NCBI GenBank assembly: GCA_946222435.1
Contig: CAMIOJ010000013.1
Coordinates: 1-14,841 of the forward strand
Origin: an uncultured Micrococcus sp.
Lineage (GTDB): Bacteria > Actinomycetota > Actinomycetes > Actinomycetales > Micrococcaceae
Length of the DNA stretch: 14,841 bases
Direction: 5' to 3'
Shown here piece after piece: positions 1-6,287 of the stretch. The notes under the pieces were generated by a model, which was not told where the DNA came from, searched no databases, and saw nothing but the letters and a program-made list of their open reading frames with translations. Positions within the stretch are counted from its first letter, which is position 1. Each line of letters opens with the position of its first letter. The translations under genes were made by a program, and so were the position numbers.

Positions 1-28
1 GCCCCTGCCCCTGTGTGCACGGTCACGG

Positions 29-34
29 TACGGT
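29..34 (+). promoter_or_regulatory. Candidate -10 box for a leaderless transcript of the M18 peptidase gene
   Basis: The hexamer TACGGT fits the actinobacterial -10 pattern TANNNT. It ends 6 bases before the ATG at 41, the spacing expected if the first transcribed base is the A of the start codon. There is no purine-rich ribosome binding site in the 40 bases before the gene, which fits leaderless translation. The -35 region lies at the window edge and cannot be judged. Confidence 0.35.
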
Positions 35-40
35 CGAAGC

Positions 41-1543
41 ATGACCAAGACCTCCGCCACCCCCGCAGCCCCGGGCGAAATGCCCGCGCACATCCAGGAC
101 CTGGCCGACTTCGTCCGTGCCTCGCCCTCCAGCTACCACGCCGCTCAGGAGGTGGCGCGTCGCCTCGAGGCCGTCGGGTTCACCCGCCTGGACGAGCACC
201 GGGACTTCCCGTCGGCCCCCGGCGGCTACGTCGTGGTCCGGGACGGCGCCGCCATGGCCTGGATCATCCCGACGACGGCCGCCGCCTCCACCTCGTCCGC
301 CACCTCGTCGTCGTCCTCCTCCGGTGAGGCCGCGGACCAGGGCGACGCGAAGGACGGCGGCGAGGGCGCCGACGTCGTGCCGGTGTTCCGCATCATGGGC
401 ACCCACACGGACTCCCCGGGCTTCAAGCTGAAGCCGAACCACTCCACCGTCACCGCGGACGGCTGGGCGCAGGCCGGCGTGGAGGTCTACGGCGGGCCGC
501 TGCTGAACTCGTGGCTGGACCGCGAGCTGCGGTTCGCCGGCCGCCTCGCGCTCGCCGACGGCCGGCAGGTGCTGGCCGCCACCGGCCCGCTCGGCCGCAT
601 CCCGCAGCTGGCCATCCACCTGGACCGCCAGGTCAACGAGGGCCTGCAGCTGCAGCGCCAGAAGCACATGCATCCGGTCGTCGGCGCGTCCTCCCTGGAG
701 CGCGACCCGCACGAGAACCCGCTGCAGGCCCGCCTCTCCGCGGACGTGCTGTCCGTGCTGGCCGAGGCCGCCGGCGTGGAGCGTGACGCGATCACGGGCC
801 ATGACGTGATGGTCGCCGACGCCCAGGCCCCCGGCCTGTTCGGCGCGCACGGCGAGTTCCTGGCCTCCGGTCGCCTGGACAACCTGGCCTCCACCCACGC
901 CGGCCTGGTCGCGCTGGAGCGCCTGGCCGGGGAATCCGGCTCCGCCGGAACCACGGTGGAGTACGCGGGCGTGGTGGCGGACGGCATCGCCGGCGAGGCC
1001 GCCGGGGCCCCGGTCATCCCGATGCTCGCCGCCTTCGACCACGAGGAGCTCGGCTCGGCCTCCCGCTCCGGCGCCGCAGGCCCGATCCTCGAGGAGATGG
1101 TCTCCCGCATCCAGACCGCCCTGGGTGTCCAGGGGCAGGCCCGTGCCCGCTCGATCCACGGCTCCTGGCTGCTCTCCGCGGACACCGGCCACCTGGTGCA
1201 CCCGAACTACGCCGAGCGCCACGACCCGTCCAACCACCCGCGCGTGAACCAGGGCATGCTGCTGAAGATCAACGCGAACCAGCGCTACGCCACGGACGCC
1301 GGCGGCGAGGCCGCGTTCGCGCGCTGGTCCGGGGTGGCCGGGGTGCCGTTCCAGGAGTTCGTCTCCCACAACGACTCCCCGTGCGGCTCCACCATCGGCC
1401 CGATCTCCGCCACGCGTCTGGGCATCCGCACCGTGGACGTGGGCATCGGCCTGCTGTCTATGCACTCGGCCCGCGAGATGTGCGGCGTGGAGGACATCGC
1501 GCACATGGGGAAGACCGTGGACGCGTTCTACTCCGGCGTCTGA
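41..1543 (+). CDS. apeB: M18 family metalloaminopeptidase
   Basis: Dinuclear-zinc, cytosolic aminopeptidase of the M18 family (aspartyl aminopeptidase/ApeB), which removes N-terminal residues, typically acidic ones, from peptides. The 500-residue product shows the family's metal-site motifs in order: H122 in THTDSP, D280 in SGRLDN, E335-E336 in DHEELGS (catalytic base and ligand), D381 before a GHLVHPNY motif, and H474 in SMHS. The HNDSPCGSTIGP stretch (443-454) is also typical. It is longer than the usual 430 or so residues, partly because residues 79-111 are a low-complexity insert, first Ala/Ser/Thr-rich and then acidic. ATG 41 is the only good start and has no SD site. The gene converges on the DUF1697 gene, stops 4 bases apart, so the 3' ends of the two transcripts must overlap. 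Family is certain; substrate preference is inferred. Confidence 0.93.
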   Translation: MTKTSATPAAPGEMPAHIQDLADFVRASPSSYHAAQEVARRLEAVGFTRLDEHRDFPSAPGGYVVVRDGAAMAWIIPTTAAASTSSATSSSSSSGEAADQGDAKDGGEGADVVPVFRIMGTHTDSPGFKLKPNHSTVTADGWAQAGVEVYGGPLLNSWLDRELRFAGRLALADGRQVLAATGPLGRIPQLAIHLDRQVNEGLQLQRQKHMHPVVGASSLERDPHENPLQARLSADVLSVLAEAAGVERDAITGHDVMVADAQAPGLFGAHGEFLASGRLDNLASTHAGLVALERLAGESGSAGTTVEYAGVVADGIAGEAAGAPVIPMLAAFDHEELGSASRSGAAGPILEEMVSRIQTALGVQGQARARSIHGSWLLSADTGHLVHPNYAERHDPSNHPRVNQGMLLKINANQRYATDAGGEAAFARWSGVAGVPFQEFVSHNDSPCGSTIGPISATRLGIRTVDVGIGLLSMHSAREMCGVEDIAHMGKTVDAFYSGV

Positions 1544-1547
1544 GCCG

Positions 1548-2177
1548 TCAGTCCCGGCGCGGCGCCATCCGCGGCAGGTCCTTCTTGGGCTCCGGCCGCC
1601 CGGCCAGCACCTTCACGGTGTTGAGGTTCCGGGCCGTGCCGGAGCGGCCGAGGATCCGCTCGATCCGCGGCAGGGTCAGCCTGGAGGAGCGGGTGTCCAC
1701 GGCGTAGCGGATCCAGACGCCGCGGCCGGCCACCAGGCAGCGATCCTCCCCGAAGTCCTCGGCCTGAAGGCGGGCGGCGTCCTCCGGGTCCGGTGCGGAG
1801 TCCAGGAGGACCAGGTGCGCCTGACGGGGGAGGAAGCGGCCGTCCGCCAGCTCCTGCTCGGTGGGTGCCAGGTCACTGGCCTCCCAGGCGTCCAGCAGGG
1901 AGGCGATCTCCGCGGCGGTCGCCTCGTGCACGGGGGTCTCCACGTCCAGGCGGGCGAGGATCAGGCGGGCGAGCATCTGTGCGACCTCGGCCGCGGGGTG
2001 CCGTTCGCCGATGCGGCACAGCACGTTCCCGGAGTTCAGGTGGACGGTGGCGTCCTGGGCGCCGGCCTCGGCCGCGAGCTCGGCCAGCTCGGCCTTGGGC
2101 ACGCGGTTGCGTCCGCCCACGTTGACGCCGCGCAGCAGCAGCACGTGGGTGTGGTCGGGGTGCTCGGTGCGGTCCAT
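1548..2177 (-). CDS. DUF1697 domain-containing protein
   Basis: A 209-residue protein matching the DUF1697 family (PF08002), whose biochemical role is unknown. Recognisable family features are the N-terminal LLRGVNVGGRNRVPKAEL (14-31), the LNSGNVL segment (47-53), and the C-terminal LTLPRIERILG followed by TARNLNTVKVL (residues 178-201). Length is close to the whole family domain, so the gene looks complete. On the minus strand an AAGGAGGA ribosome binding site (2181-2188) lies 3-4 bases before ATG 2177. It is divergent from the rpsF operon, with about 250 bases between the starts, and convergent with the M18 peptidase. No signal peptide or membrane segment is seen. Neighbours give no hint of function. 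Confidence 0.9.
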   Translation of the reverse strand: MDRTEHPDHTHVLLLRGVNVGGRNRVPKAELAELAAEAGAQDATVHLNSGNVLCRIGERHPAAEVAQMLARLILARLDVETPVHEATAAEIASLLDAWEASDLAPTEQELADGRFLPRQAHLVLLDSAPDPEDAARLQAEDFGEDRCLVAGRGVWIRYAVDTRSSRLTLPRIERILGRSGTARNLNTVKVLAGRPEPKKDLPRMAPRRD

Positions 2178-2218
2178 GGGTCCTCCTTCGTCCGTCCGGT
2201 GGCCTGCGGCGTCGGTCC

Positions 2219-2244
2219 TTCCCGACGACGGCCGCCCGCCGTCG
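2219..2244. repeat. Recurrent TTCCCGACGACGGCC motif with local hairpin
   Basis: The 16-mer CCCGACGACGGCCGCC at 2221-2236 occurs again exactly at 268-283 (inside the M18 gene) and 6085-6100 (between genes). Its first 13 bases, with the preceding TT, recur at 7782-7796 in the terminator after the oxidoreductase. Here it overlaps a 7-bp hairpin (CGACGGC at 2226-2232, GCCGTCG at 2238-2244, 5-base loop). It could be a scattered terminator or REP-like element, or a by-product of high GC content. Confidence 0.3.
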
Positions 2245-2282
2245 CGTGCATTCTCGCCTGTGCGTCTGTGATCAGTCTCGCC

Positions 2283-2312
2283 CTGAACTCCTGGCGGCCG
2301 CGATGGTAGGGT
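2283..2312 (+). promoter_or_regulatory. Promoter of the rpsF-ssb-rpsR-rplI operon
   Basis: CTGAAC (2283-2288) and TAGGGT (2307-2312), 18 bases apart, resemble a housekeeping sigma-A promoter with the actinobacterial -10 form TANNNT. Transcription would start near 2319, giving a leader of roughly 105 bases before rpsF. This is the best plus-strand promoter-like match in the gap between the DUF1697 gene and rpsF. Confidence 0.5.
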
Positions 2313-2373
2313 GGGGCAGGTTGTCTGTGTGCCGCCGAAGAGTGCGGGTCCACACGCGGACGACGAGCACAGA

Positions 2374-2417
2374 ACCTCCTGCCACGGAGAGACCGTGGCC
2401 GCAAGCCCAGAGGAGGT
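2374..2417 (+). promoter_or_regulatory. rpsF leader: hairpin enclosed by an SD-masking helix
   Basis: ACCTCCT at 2374-2380 is perfectly complementary to AGGAGGT at 2411-2417, which contains the rpsF ribosome binding site. Between them, GCCACGG (2381-2387) and CCGTGGC (2393-2399) form a perfect 7-bp hairpin with an AGAGA loop, stacked directly on the outer helix on its 5' side. An 11-base single strand beginning CG follows on the 3' side. Folding would block ribosome entry. S6:S18 complexes are known to bind a structured motif with a conserved CCG in rpsF leaders of several bacteria. The CCG at 2399-2401, at the junction here, makes the same role plausible, but I have not matched it to the published consensus. 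Confidence 0.45.
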
Positions 2418-2425
2418 GGGTTCGC

Positions 2426-2731
2426 ATGCGTGCTTATGAGCTGATGGTGCTGATCGACCCTGAGGTCGACGAGCGCACCGTGGAGCCGACCCTCAAGAAG
2501 TACCTTGAGGTCATCACCAAGGACGGCGGCACCGTCGACAACGTCGACGTGTGGGGTCGCCGCAAGATGGCCTACGAGATCCAGAAGAAGTCCGAGGCCA
2601 TCTACGTGGTCGTCAACTTCACCTCGGAGCCGGCCACGTCCCAGGAGCTCGACCGACTGCTGTCGATCAACGAGACCATCCTGCGCACAAAGATCATCCG
2701 CCCGGAGGAGCAGAAGGTCACCGCCGAGTGA
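2426..2731 (+). CDS. rpsF: 30S ribosomal protein S6
   Basis: Small-subunit ribosomal protein S6, 101 residues, which pairs with S18 on the central domain of 16S rRNA. The whole S6 fold is present: MRAYELMVLIDPE at the N-terminus, the WGRRKMAYEIQKK strand-helix (44-56), and the final strand with LRTKIIRPEE. ATG 2426 is chosen because AGGAGG (2411-2416) sits 9 bases upstream and the protein starts exactly where S6 proteins do; an open frame continues upstream to 2246 but is not S6-like. The C-terminal tail EEQKVTAE is short, acidic and ends in glutamate. That matters because S6 is the classical substrate of RimK, which adds glutamates to its C-terminus, and a rimK gene lies at 9926. First gene of the operon with ssb, rpsR and rplI. 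Confidence 0.97.
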   Translation: MRAYELMVLIDPEVDERTVEPTLKKYLEVITKDGGTVDNVDVWGRRKMAYEIQKKSEAIYVVVNFTSEPATSQELDRLLSINETILRTKIIRPEEQKVTAE

Positions 2732-2771
2732 CCTGCCGCGTCCGGGTGGCCTGAGAGCATCGGACACACAC

Positions 2772-2790
2772 CCGGTTCCCCGGGAGCCGG
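2772..2790 (+). other. Hairpin in the rpsF-ssb spacer
   Basis: CCGGTTC (2772-2778) pairs with GAGCCGG (2784-2790) through 7 bp including one G-U pair, with a 5-base loop that could close further. It lies 36 bases before ssb, has no T-run after it, and more likely serves mRNA stability or processing than termination. Confidence 0.35.
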
Positions 2791-2826
2791 AATCGACGCT
2801 GATCCATCGCGAACACAGGAGAGACC

Positions 2827-3426
2827 ATGGCCGGAGAGACCGTCATCACCGTGGTCGGCAACCTGACTGCCGACCCTGAGCTGCGCTTCACCCCGAGCGG
2901 TGCGGCCGTCGCCAACTTCACCGTTGCCTCGACGCCGCGCACGTTCGACCGCCAGGCGAACGAGTGGAAGGACGGGGAGACCCTGTTCCTGCGCTGCTCG
3001 ATCTGGCGTGAGGCTGCGGAGAACGTGGCGGAGTCCCTGACCAAGGGCATGCGCGTCGTCGCGCAGGGCCGTCTGAAGGCCCGCTCCTTCCAGGACCGTG
3101 ACGGCAACAACCGCACCTCCTGGGAGATGGACGTGGACGAGGTCGGCCCGTCGCTGCGCTACGCCACCGCCAAGGTGACCCGTTCGCAGCGCGGTGGCGG
3201 CGGAGGCGGCTTCGGCGGCCAGCAGGGCGGCGGCGACTTCGGTGGCGGCCAGTCTGCAGGCGGCTTCGGCGGCAATTCCGGCGGCTTCGGCGGCGGCCCC
3301 TCGCAGGGCGGCGGCTGGGGCGGCCAGCAGGGTGGCGGCAACGCCGCTCCGCAGCAGGACCCGTGGTCCGGCGGTGGCGGCGGCGGAGGCTGGGACACCC
3401 CGTCCTCCAACGAGCCCCCGTTCTGA
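2827..3426 (+). CDS. ssb: Single-stranded DNA-binding protein
   Basis: The main SSB, 199 residues, which coats single-stranded DNA in replication, recombination and repair and recruits partner proteins. The OB fold occupies about residues 4-112 (TVITVVGNLTADPELRFTPSG at the start, FLRCSIWREAAENVAESL in the middle, then KGMRVVAQGRLKARSF). Residues 121-189 are an intrinsically disordered linker made mostly of Gly with Gln, Phe and Ser. The last residues SNEPPF form the partner-docking tip, matching actinobacterial SSBs (the E. coli tip is DDDIPF). AGGAG at 2817-2821 is 5 bases before ATG 2827. The gene sits between the two partners S6 and S18, the normal bacterial arrangement. Confidence 0.97.
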   Translation: MAGETVITVVGNLTADPELRFTPSGAAVANFTVASTPRTFDRQANEWKDGETLFLRCSIWREAAENVAESLTKGMRVVAQGRLKARSFQDRDGNNRTSWEMDVDEVGPSLRYATAKVTRSQRGGGGGGFGGQQGGGDFGGGQSAGGFGGNSGGFGGGPSQGGGWGGQQGGGNAAPQQDPWSGGGGGGGWDTPSSNEPPF

Positions 3427-3633
3427 TCCGCCGCGTCCGGCATGGACGCATCCTCTCAGGACATCTGACCGTCCGGGCCCGTGTGCCCGGAGGCTGGCGC
3501 TGAACCGCCGGCCCAACTCCCCGCCTCGCGGCGCCGCTGCGAGGCACCCCCGCCACCGGCCCGTGACACGGCCGGAGGCGTTCCATCCCGCAGAACCGTT
3601 CTGCGGGCTCCACCAGACCCAAGGAGCACCACG
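3427..3633 (+). promoter_or_regulatory. Hairpin-rich ssb-rpsR spacer
   Basis: This 207-base gap has no gene but can form four separate hairpins: 3472-3491 (7 bp), 3523-3545 (7 bp outer stem with a GC-rich interior), 3556-3575 (6 bp) and 3587-3607 (9 bp perfect, loop CCG). The last ends 13 bases before the rpsR ribosome binding site. None has a following T-run. The spacer may separate rpsR-rplI expression from ssb through mRNA processing, an internal promoter or ribosomal-protein feedback; which of these cannot be told from the sequence. Confidence 0.4.
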
Positions 3634-3873
3634 ATGGCAAAGGCTGACATCCGTAAGCCCAAACCGAAGTCCAACCCGCTGAAGGCCGCCGGCGTCACTG
3701 TCGTCGACTACAAGGACGTCGCCCTCCTGCGCAAGTTCATCTCCGACCGCGGCAAGATCCGCGCTCGCCGTGTGACCGGCGTGACCGTCCAGGAGCAGCG
3801 CAAGATCGCCCAGGCCATCAAGAACGCCCGTGAGGTCGCCCTGCTGCCTTACGCCGGCGCCGGCCGCGGCTGA
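3634..3873 (+). CDS. rpsR: 30S ribosomal protein S18 (cysteine-free form)
   Basis: Small-subunit protein S18, 79 residues, partner of S6. The core DYKDVALLRKFISDRGKI, then RARRVTGVTVQEQRK and NAREVALLPY, is diagnostic. There is no cysteine at all, so this is the zinc-independent (C-minus) form; many actinobacteria also or instead have a form with a CxxC-type zinc site. AAGGAG at 3621-3626 is 7 bases before ATG 3634. It lies 30 bases before rplI and shares its transcript. Confidence 0.97.
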   Translation: MAKADIRKPKPKSNPLKAAGVTVVDYKDVALLRKFISDRGKIRARRVTGVTVQEQRKIAQAIKNAREVALLPYAGAGRG

Positions 3874-3903
3874 TCGAGCGAGTCGAGAGAGGAAGTACAC
3901 CAG

Positions 3904-4368
3904 ATGGCAAAGCTCATCCTGACCCACGAGGTGACTGGTCTCGGCGCTGCCGGTGACGTGGTCGAGGTCAAGAACGGTTACGCCCGCAACTACCTGCTCC
4001 CGCGCGGTTTCGCCACCGTGTGGACCAAGGGCGGGGAGAAGCAGGTCGACCAGATCAAGGCCGCCCGCGCCGCCCGCGCCGTGGCGAACCTTGAGGAGGC
4101 CCAGGCCCTGGCCGCCAAGCTGCAGGACACCACCGTGCAGCTCGAGCGCACCGCCGGTGCCGAGGGTCGCCTGTTCGGCGCCGTGAAGCAGGCCGACATC
4201 GCCGAGGCCATCGAGGCCGCCGGCGTCGGCTCCGTGGACAAGCGCTCCATCACCATCCCGCAGGCCATCAAGGCCGTGGGGCACCACAAGGCGCAGGTGC
4301 GTCTGCACGAGGACGTCGTCGCCGACGTCGAGGTGCAGGTCCTGGCCGCCAAGACGAAGAAGAAGTGA
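3904..4368 (+). CDS. rplI: 50S ribosomal protein L9
   Basis: Large-subunit protein L9, 154 residues, close to the usual 150. The N-terminal rRNA-binding domain has the family signature GLGAAGDVVEVKNGYARNYL (12-31) and LLPRGFA. A long connecting helix rich in Ala, Gln and Lys follows (about 45-78), then the C-terminal domain beginning near GRLFGAVKQADIAEAI and ending in a lysine-rich tail. A purine-rich GAGAGGAAG (3887-3895) precedes ATG 3904. Last gene of the ribosomal operon, followed 43 bases later by a strong hairpin. In many actinobacteria dnaB comes directly next; here it is more than 9 kb away. Confidence 0.97.
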   Translation: MAKLILTHEVTGLGAAGDVVEVKNGYARNYLLPRGFATVWTKGGEKQVDQIKAARAARAVANLEEAQALAAKLQDTTVQLERTAGAEGRLFGAVKQADIAEAIEAAGVGSVDKRSITIPQAIKAVGHHKAQVRLHEDVVADVEVQVLAAKTKKK

Positions 4369-4410
4369 TCATCCGCTTCTGATCCGTCACCGGTGATGTG
4401 ACCGTCAGTC

Positions 4411-4454
4411 GGAGGGCCCCGGCAGACACCGCGAGGTGTGTGCCAGGGCCCTCT
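4411..4454 (+). terminator. Terminator hairpin after rplI
   Basis: Arms of 19 bases (4412-4430 and 4435-4453) pair with only two mismatches around a GCGA tetraloop, and a G-U pair can extend the base. There is no T-run after it, as is common for terminators in very GC-rich actinobacteria. It closes the rpsF operon. Confidence 0.75.
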
Positions 4455-4829
4455 GCCGTGCCCGGGTGTCCGGACCACGCCTCCTGTCGGCCGGCACTGA
4501 CCCGCCGCCCCTCCCACGCTGGGCAGCGACCCGCCATCCCCACGCCTACTGGTGAGGACATACCCTCTCAACGCCCGGATCACGACCCTGAGCGGGTGTG
4601 CTCTCGCCACTTCGTGGAGGGAGCCTGTTCCGGGGGCCGCGTCCCAGGACGGGGGTTCTCCCGCCGTCATGTCCGGGGCCGAGTCCGGGAGGCAGGAGCT
4701 GAATGCTCGGAGCTGGGCTCTCTCCAGGGCGTCCTCGCACACTGCGCCGCATCGCTCCCCTGAGCCCTTCCCTGTGCACCTCCCCGCGCACCGCCGCGCA
4801 CACCCCCGAGCCCCGAGAGGAGACGACCC
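4455..4829 (+). promoter_or_regulatory. Gene-free region with structured leader of the MFS gene
   Basis: No convincing gene is found in these 375 bases. A -10-like TACCCT (4561-4566) has no clear -35; a start near 4572 would give a leader of about 257 bases. That leader begins with three hairpins: 4571-4599 (7 bp with one G-U, 15-base loop), immediately followed by 4600-4624 (10 of 11 pairs, loop TTC), then 4648-4668 (8 bp with a one-base bulge, loop TTCT). Downstream the sequence is pyrimidine-rich up to the ribosome binding site AGAGGAG (4816-4822). It resembles a cis-regulatory RNA but I do not recognise any known riboswitch class. Confidence 0.35.
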
Positions 4830-6038
4830 ATGACCGCGTCCGCCCCGACGCCCGCGGCCGCCCGGCCGCCGCTGTGGACCCGTGACTTCGTGCTGGTCTC
4901 CGTCGGCTACCTGTTCGTCTCGATGATCTTCTACCTGCTGATGACGTCGATGGCGCTGTACGCGGTGGAGCGGTTCGGCGCCTCGGACACGCTGGCGGGG
5001 GTGGTCACCGGCTCGTTCGTGCTGGGTGCGGTGGTGACGCGTATCGTGACGCCGCCGGCCATGGAGGCGTGGGGCCGCCGCCGCTCGATGGTCGTGGCGA
5101 TGGTCGTGTACGTCCTGTCCTCGGCCGCCTACCTCATCGCGTTCTCGGCGCCGCTGCTGATCGGTGTCCGCTTCGTGCAGGGCATGTGCTTCGGTGCCGG
5201 GGCCACGGTGCTGGCCACGGCCGTGCAGTCCATCATCCCGCCGTCGCGCCGGGCCGAGGGCACCGGCTGGTTCTCCACGGCCATGACGGCCTCGAGCGCC
5301 GTCGGCCCGATGACCGCGATCCTTGTGGTGGACCGCTTCGGCTACCAGTGGCTGTTCGTGACGGCCACGGTGATCACGCTGGGCTCACTGGCCTGCGGGC
5401 TCGCGCTGAAGCGGATCCCGGAACCGGAGCCCACGGGCCGTTTCGTGCTGACGCCGGCGCGCGTGTTCGCCCCGGAGGCGGCCCCGATCTCGGTGATCAC
5501 GGCGGCGGCGGGCATGCTCTACGGCGGCGGCGTCCTGGCGTTCCTGGCCGGGTATGCGCAGGACATGGGCGTCGGTGCGGGGGTGACGAGCGTGTTCTTC
5601 CTGCTCTTCGCGCTGGGGACGGTGCTGGGCCGCTTCGTCCTGGGGCCGCTGCAGGACCGCCGGGGCGACAACGTGCTCGCGTTCCCGGTGCTGGGCAGCT
5701 ACGCGGCCGCGTTCGTGCTGCTGTCCCAGTGGCAGACCGCCCCGGGTCTGCTGGTGAGCGGGCTGCTGTTCGGGCTGAGCCACGGGCCGCTGATCAGCGG
5801 GTTCCAGACCGTGGCGGTGCAGTCGGTGCCGCCGGTGAAGTTCGGCGTGGCCACCGGCACCTACTTCCTGCTGCTGGACATCGCCACCGGGCTCGGCCCG
5901 ATCGTGGTGGGTGCCGTGGCCGCGGGGATCGGGCTGAGCACCGCGTACCTGCTCTCCGCCGCGGTCATGGCCTCGCTGATGCTCTACTACTGGCTGGTCC
6001 ACGGCCGCACGCCGGCGGCCCGCAGGCCCTCCGCCTGA
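4830..6038 (+). CDS. Major facilitator superfamily (MFS) transporter
   Basis: A 402-residue, very hydrophobic protein with about 12 predicted membrane segments in two halves. The first segment covers about residues 20-46. The loop between segments 2 and 3 carries the MFS motif-A remnant MEAWGRRRSM (78-87). A second copy, GRFVLGPLQDRRGD (267-280), lies at the equivalent place in the second half. The Arg in TVLATAVQ-flanking loops and PPSRRAEGTGWFS (137-149) are typical of drug or metabolite exporters of this superfamily. Substrate cannot be inferred. AGGAG (4818-4822) lies 7 bases before ATG 4830. It stands alone: the rplI terminator and a long leader precede it, and 249 bases separate it from the oxidoreductase. 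Confidence 0.88.
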   Translation: MTASAPTPAAARPPLWTRDFVLVSVGYLFVSMIFYLLMTSMALYAVERFGASDTLAGVVTGSFVLGAVVTRIVTPPAMEAWGRRRSMVVAMVVYVLSSAAYLIAFSAPLLIGVRFVQGMCFGAGATVLATAVQSIIPPSRRAEGTGWFSTAMTASSAVGPMTAILVVDRFGYQWLFVTATVITLGSLACGLALKRIPEPEPTGRFVLTPARVFAPEAAPISVITAAAGMLYGGGVLAFLAGYAQDMGVGAGVTSVFFLLFALGTVLGRFVLGPLQDRRGDNVLAFPVLGSYAAAFVLLSQWQTAPGLLVSGLLFGLSHGPLISGFQTVAVQSVPPVKFGVATGTYFLLLDIATGLGPIVVGAVAAGIGLSTAYLLSAAVMASLMLYYWLVHGRTPAARRPSA

Positions 6039-6287
6039 GGGCGCCGGGCCCGTCCTGCGCGGGTGGGGCCGTCCGCCCCTCCGTCCCGACGACGGCCGCC
6101 TGGCTGCGCGCCCCGGCTCGCCCTCTTGGTGGCCCACCTTCGGCGTCCTCCCGGGAACTTCCCCGTCAACGAGGGGTTCCCTCCGTCCTCGGGATCGCTC
6201 CATGATGACGGGATGCGGCGCCGCACCGATCCGCGGCGCCTGGAGTGCGCGGGCCAGACGCGAGGTCCGTGTGGAAGGAGGACAGCC
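6039..6287 (+). promoter_or_regulatory. Hairpin-containing gap before the oxidoreductase gene
   Basis: Three structures are visible. GGCCGTC (6067-6073) can pair with GACGGCC (6091-6097), overlapping the recurrent CCCGACGACGGCC motif, and may act as a weak terminator for the MFS gene. GGGAA and CCCC (6153-6164) pair with GGGGTTCCC (6173-6181) with a 3-base bulge. GGCGCCGC (6217-6224) pairs perfectly with GCGGCGCC (6233-6240) around an 8-base loop, 47 bases before the gene start. A weak promoter match, TTCCCT (6177-6182), 18 bases, CATGAT (6201-6206), would place the last hairpin at the start of the mRNA. Confidence 0.3.

Noticed and set aside
23..1504. Minus-strand open frame of 493 codons opposite the M18 peptidase
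   Set aside because: All metal-binding motifs are in the plus-strand frame; this one is a compositional shadow.
2246..2425. Upstream extension of rpsF by 60 codons
   Set aside because: The S6 family begins at MRAYELM, which has a good SD site; the extension covers the promoter and leader.
2602..4308. Minus-strand open frame of 568 codons opposite ssb, rpsR and rplI
   Set aside because: A shadow of certain ribosomal and SSB genes in GC-rich DNA; composition is low-complexity and it resembles no protein.
4398..4763. Plus-strand open frame of 121 codons between rplI and the MFS gene
   Set aside because: It begins inside the terminator region, has no ribosome binding site or known motif, and its composition looks non-coding.
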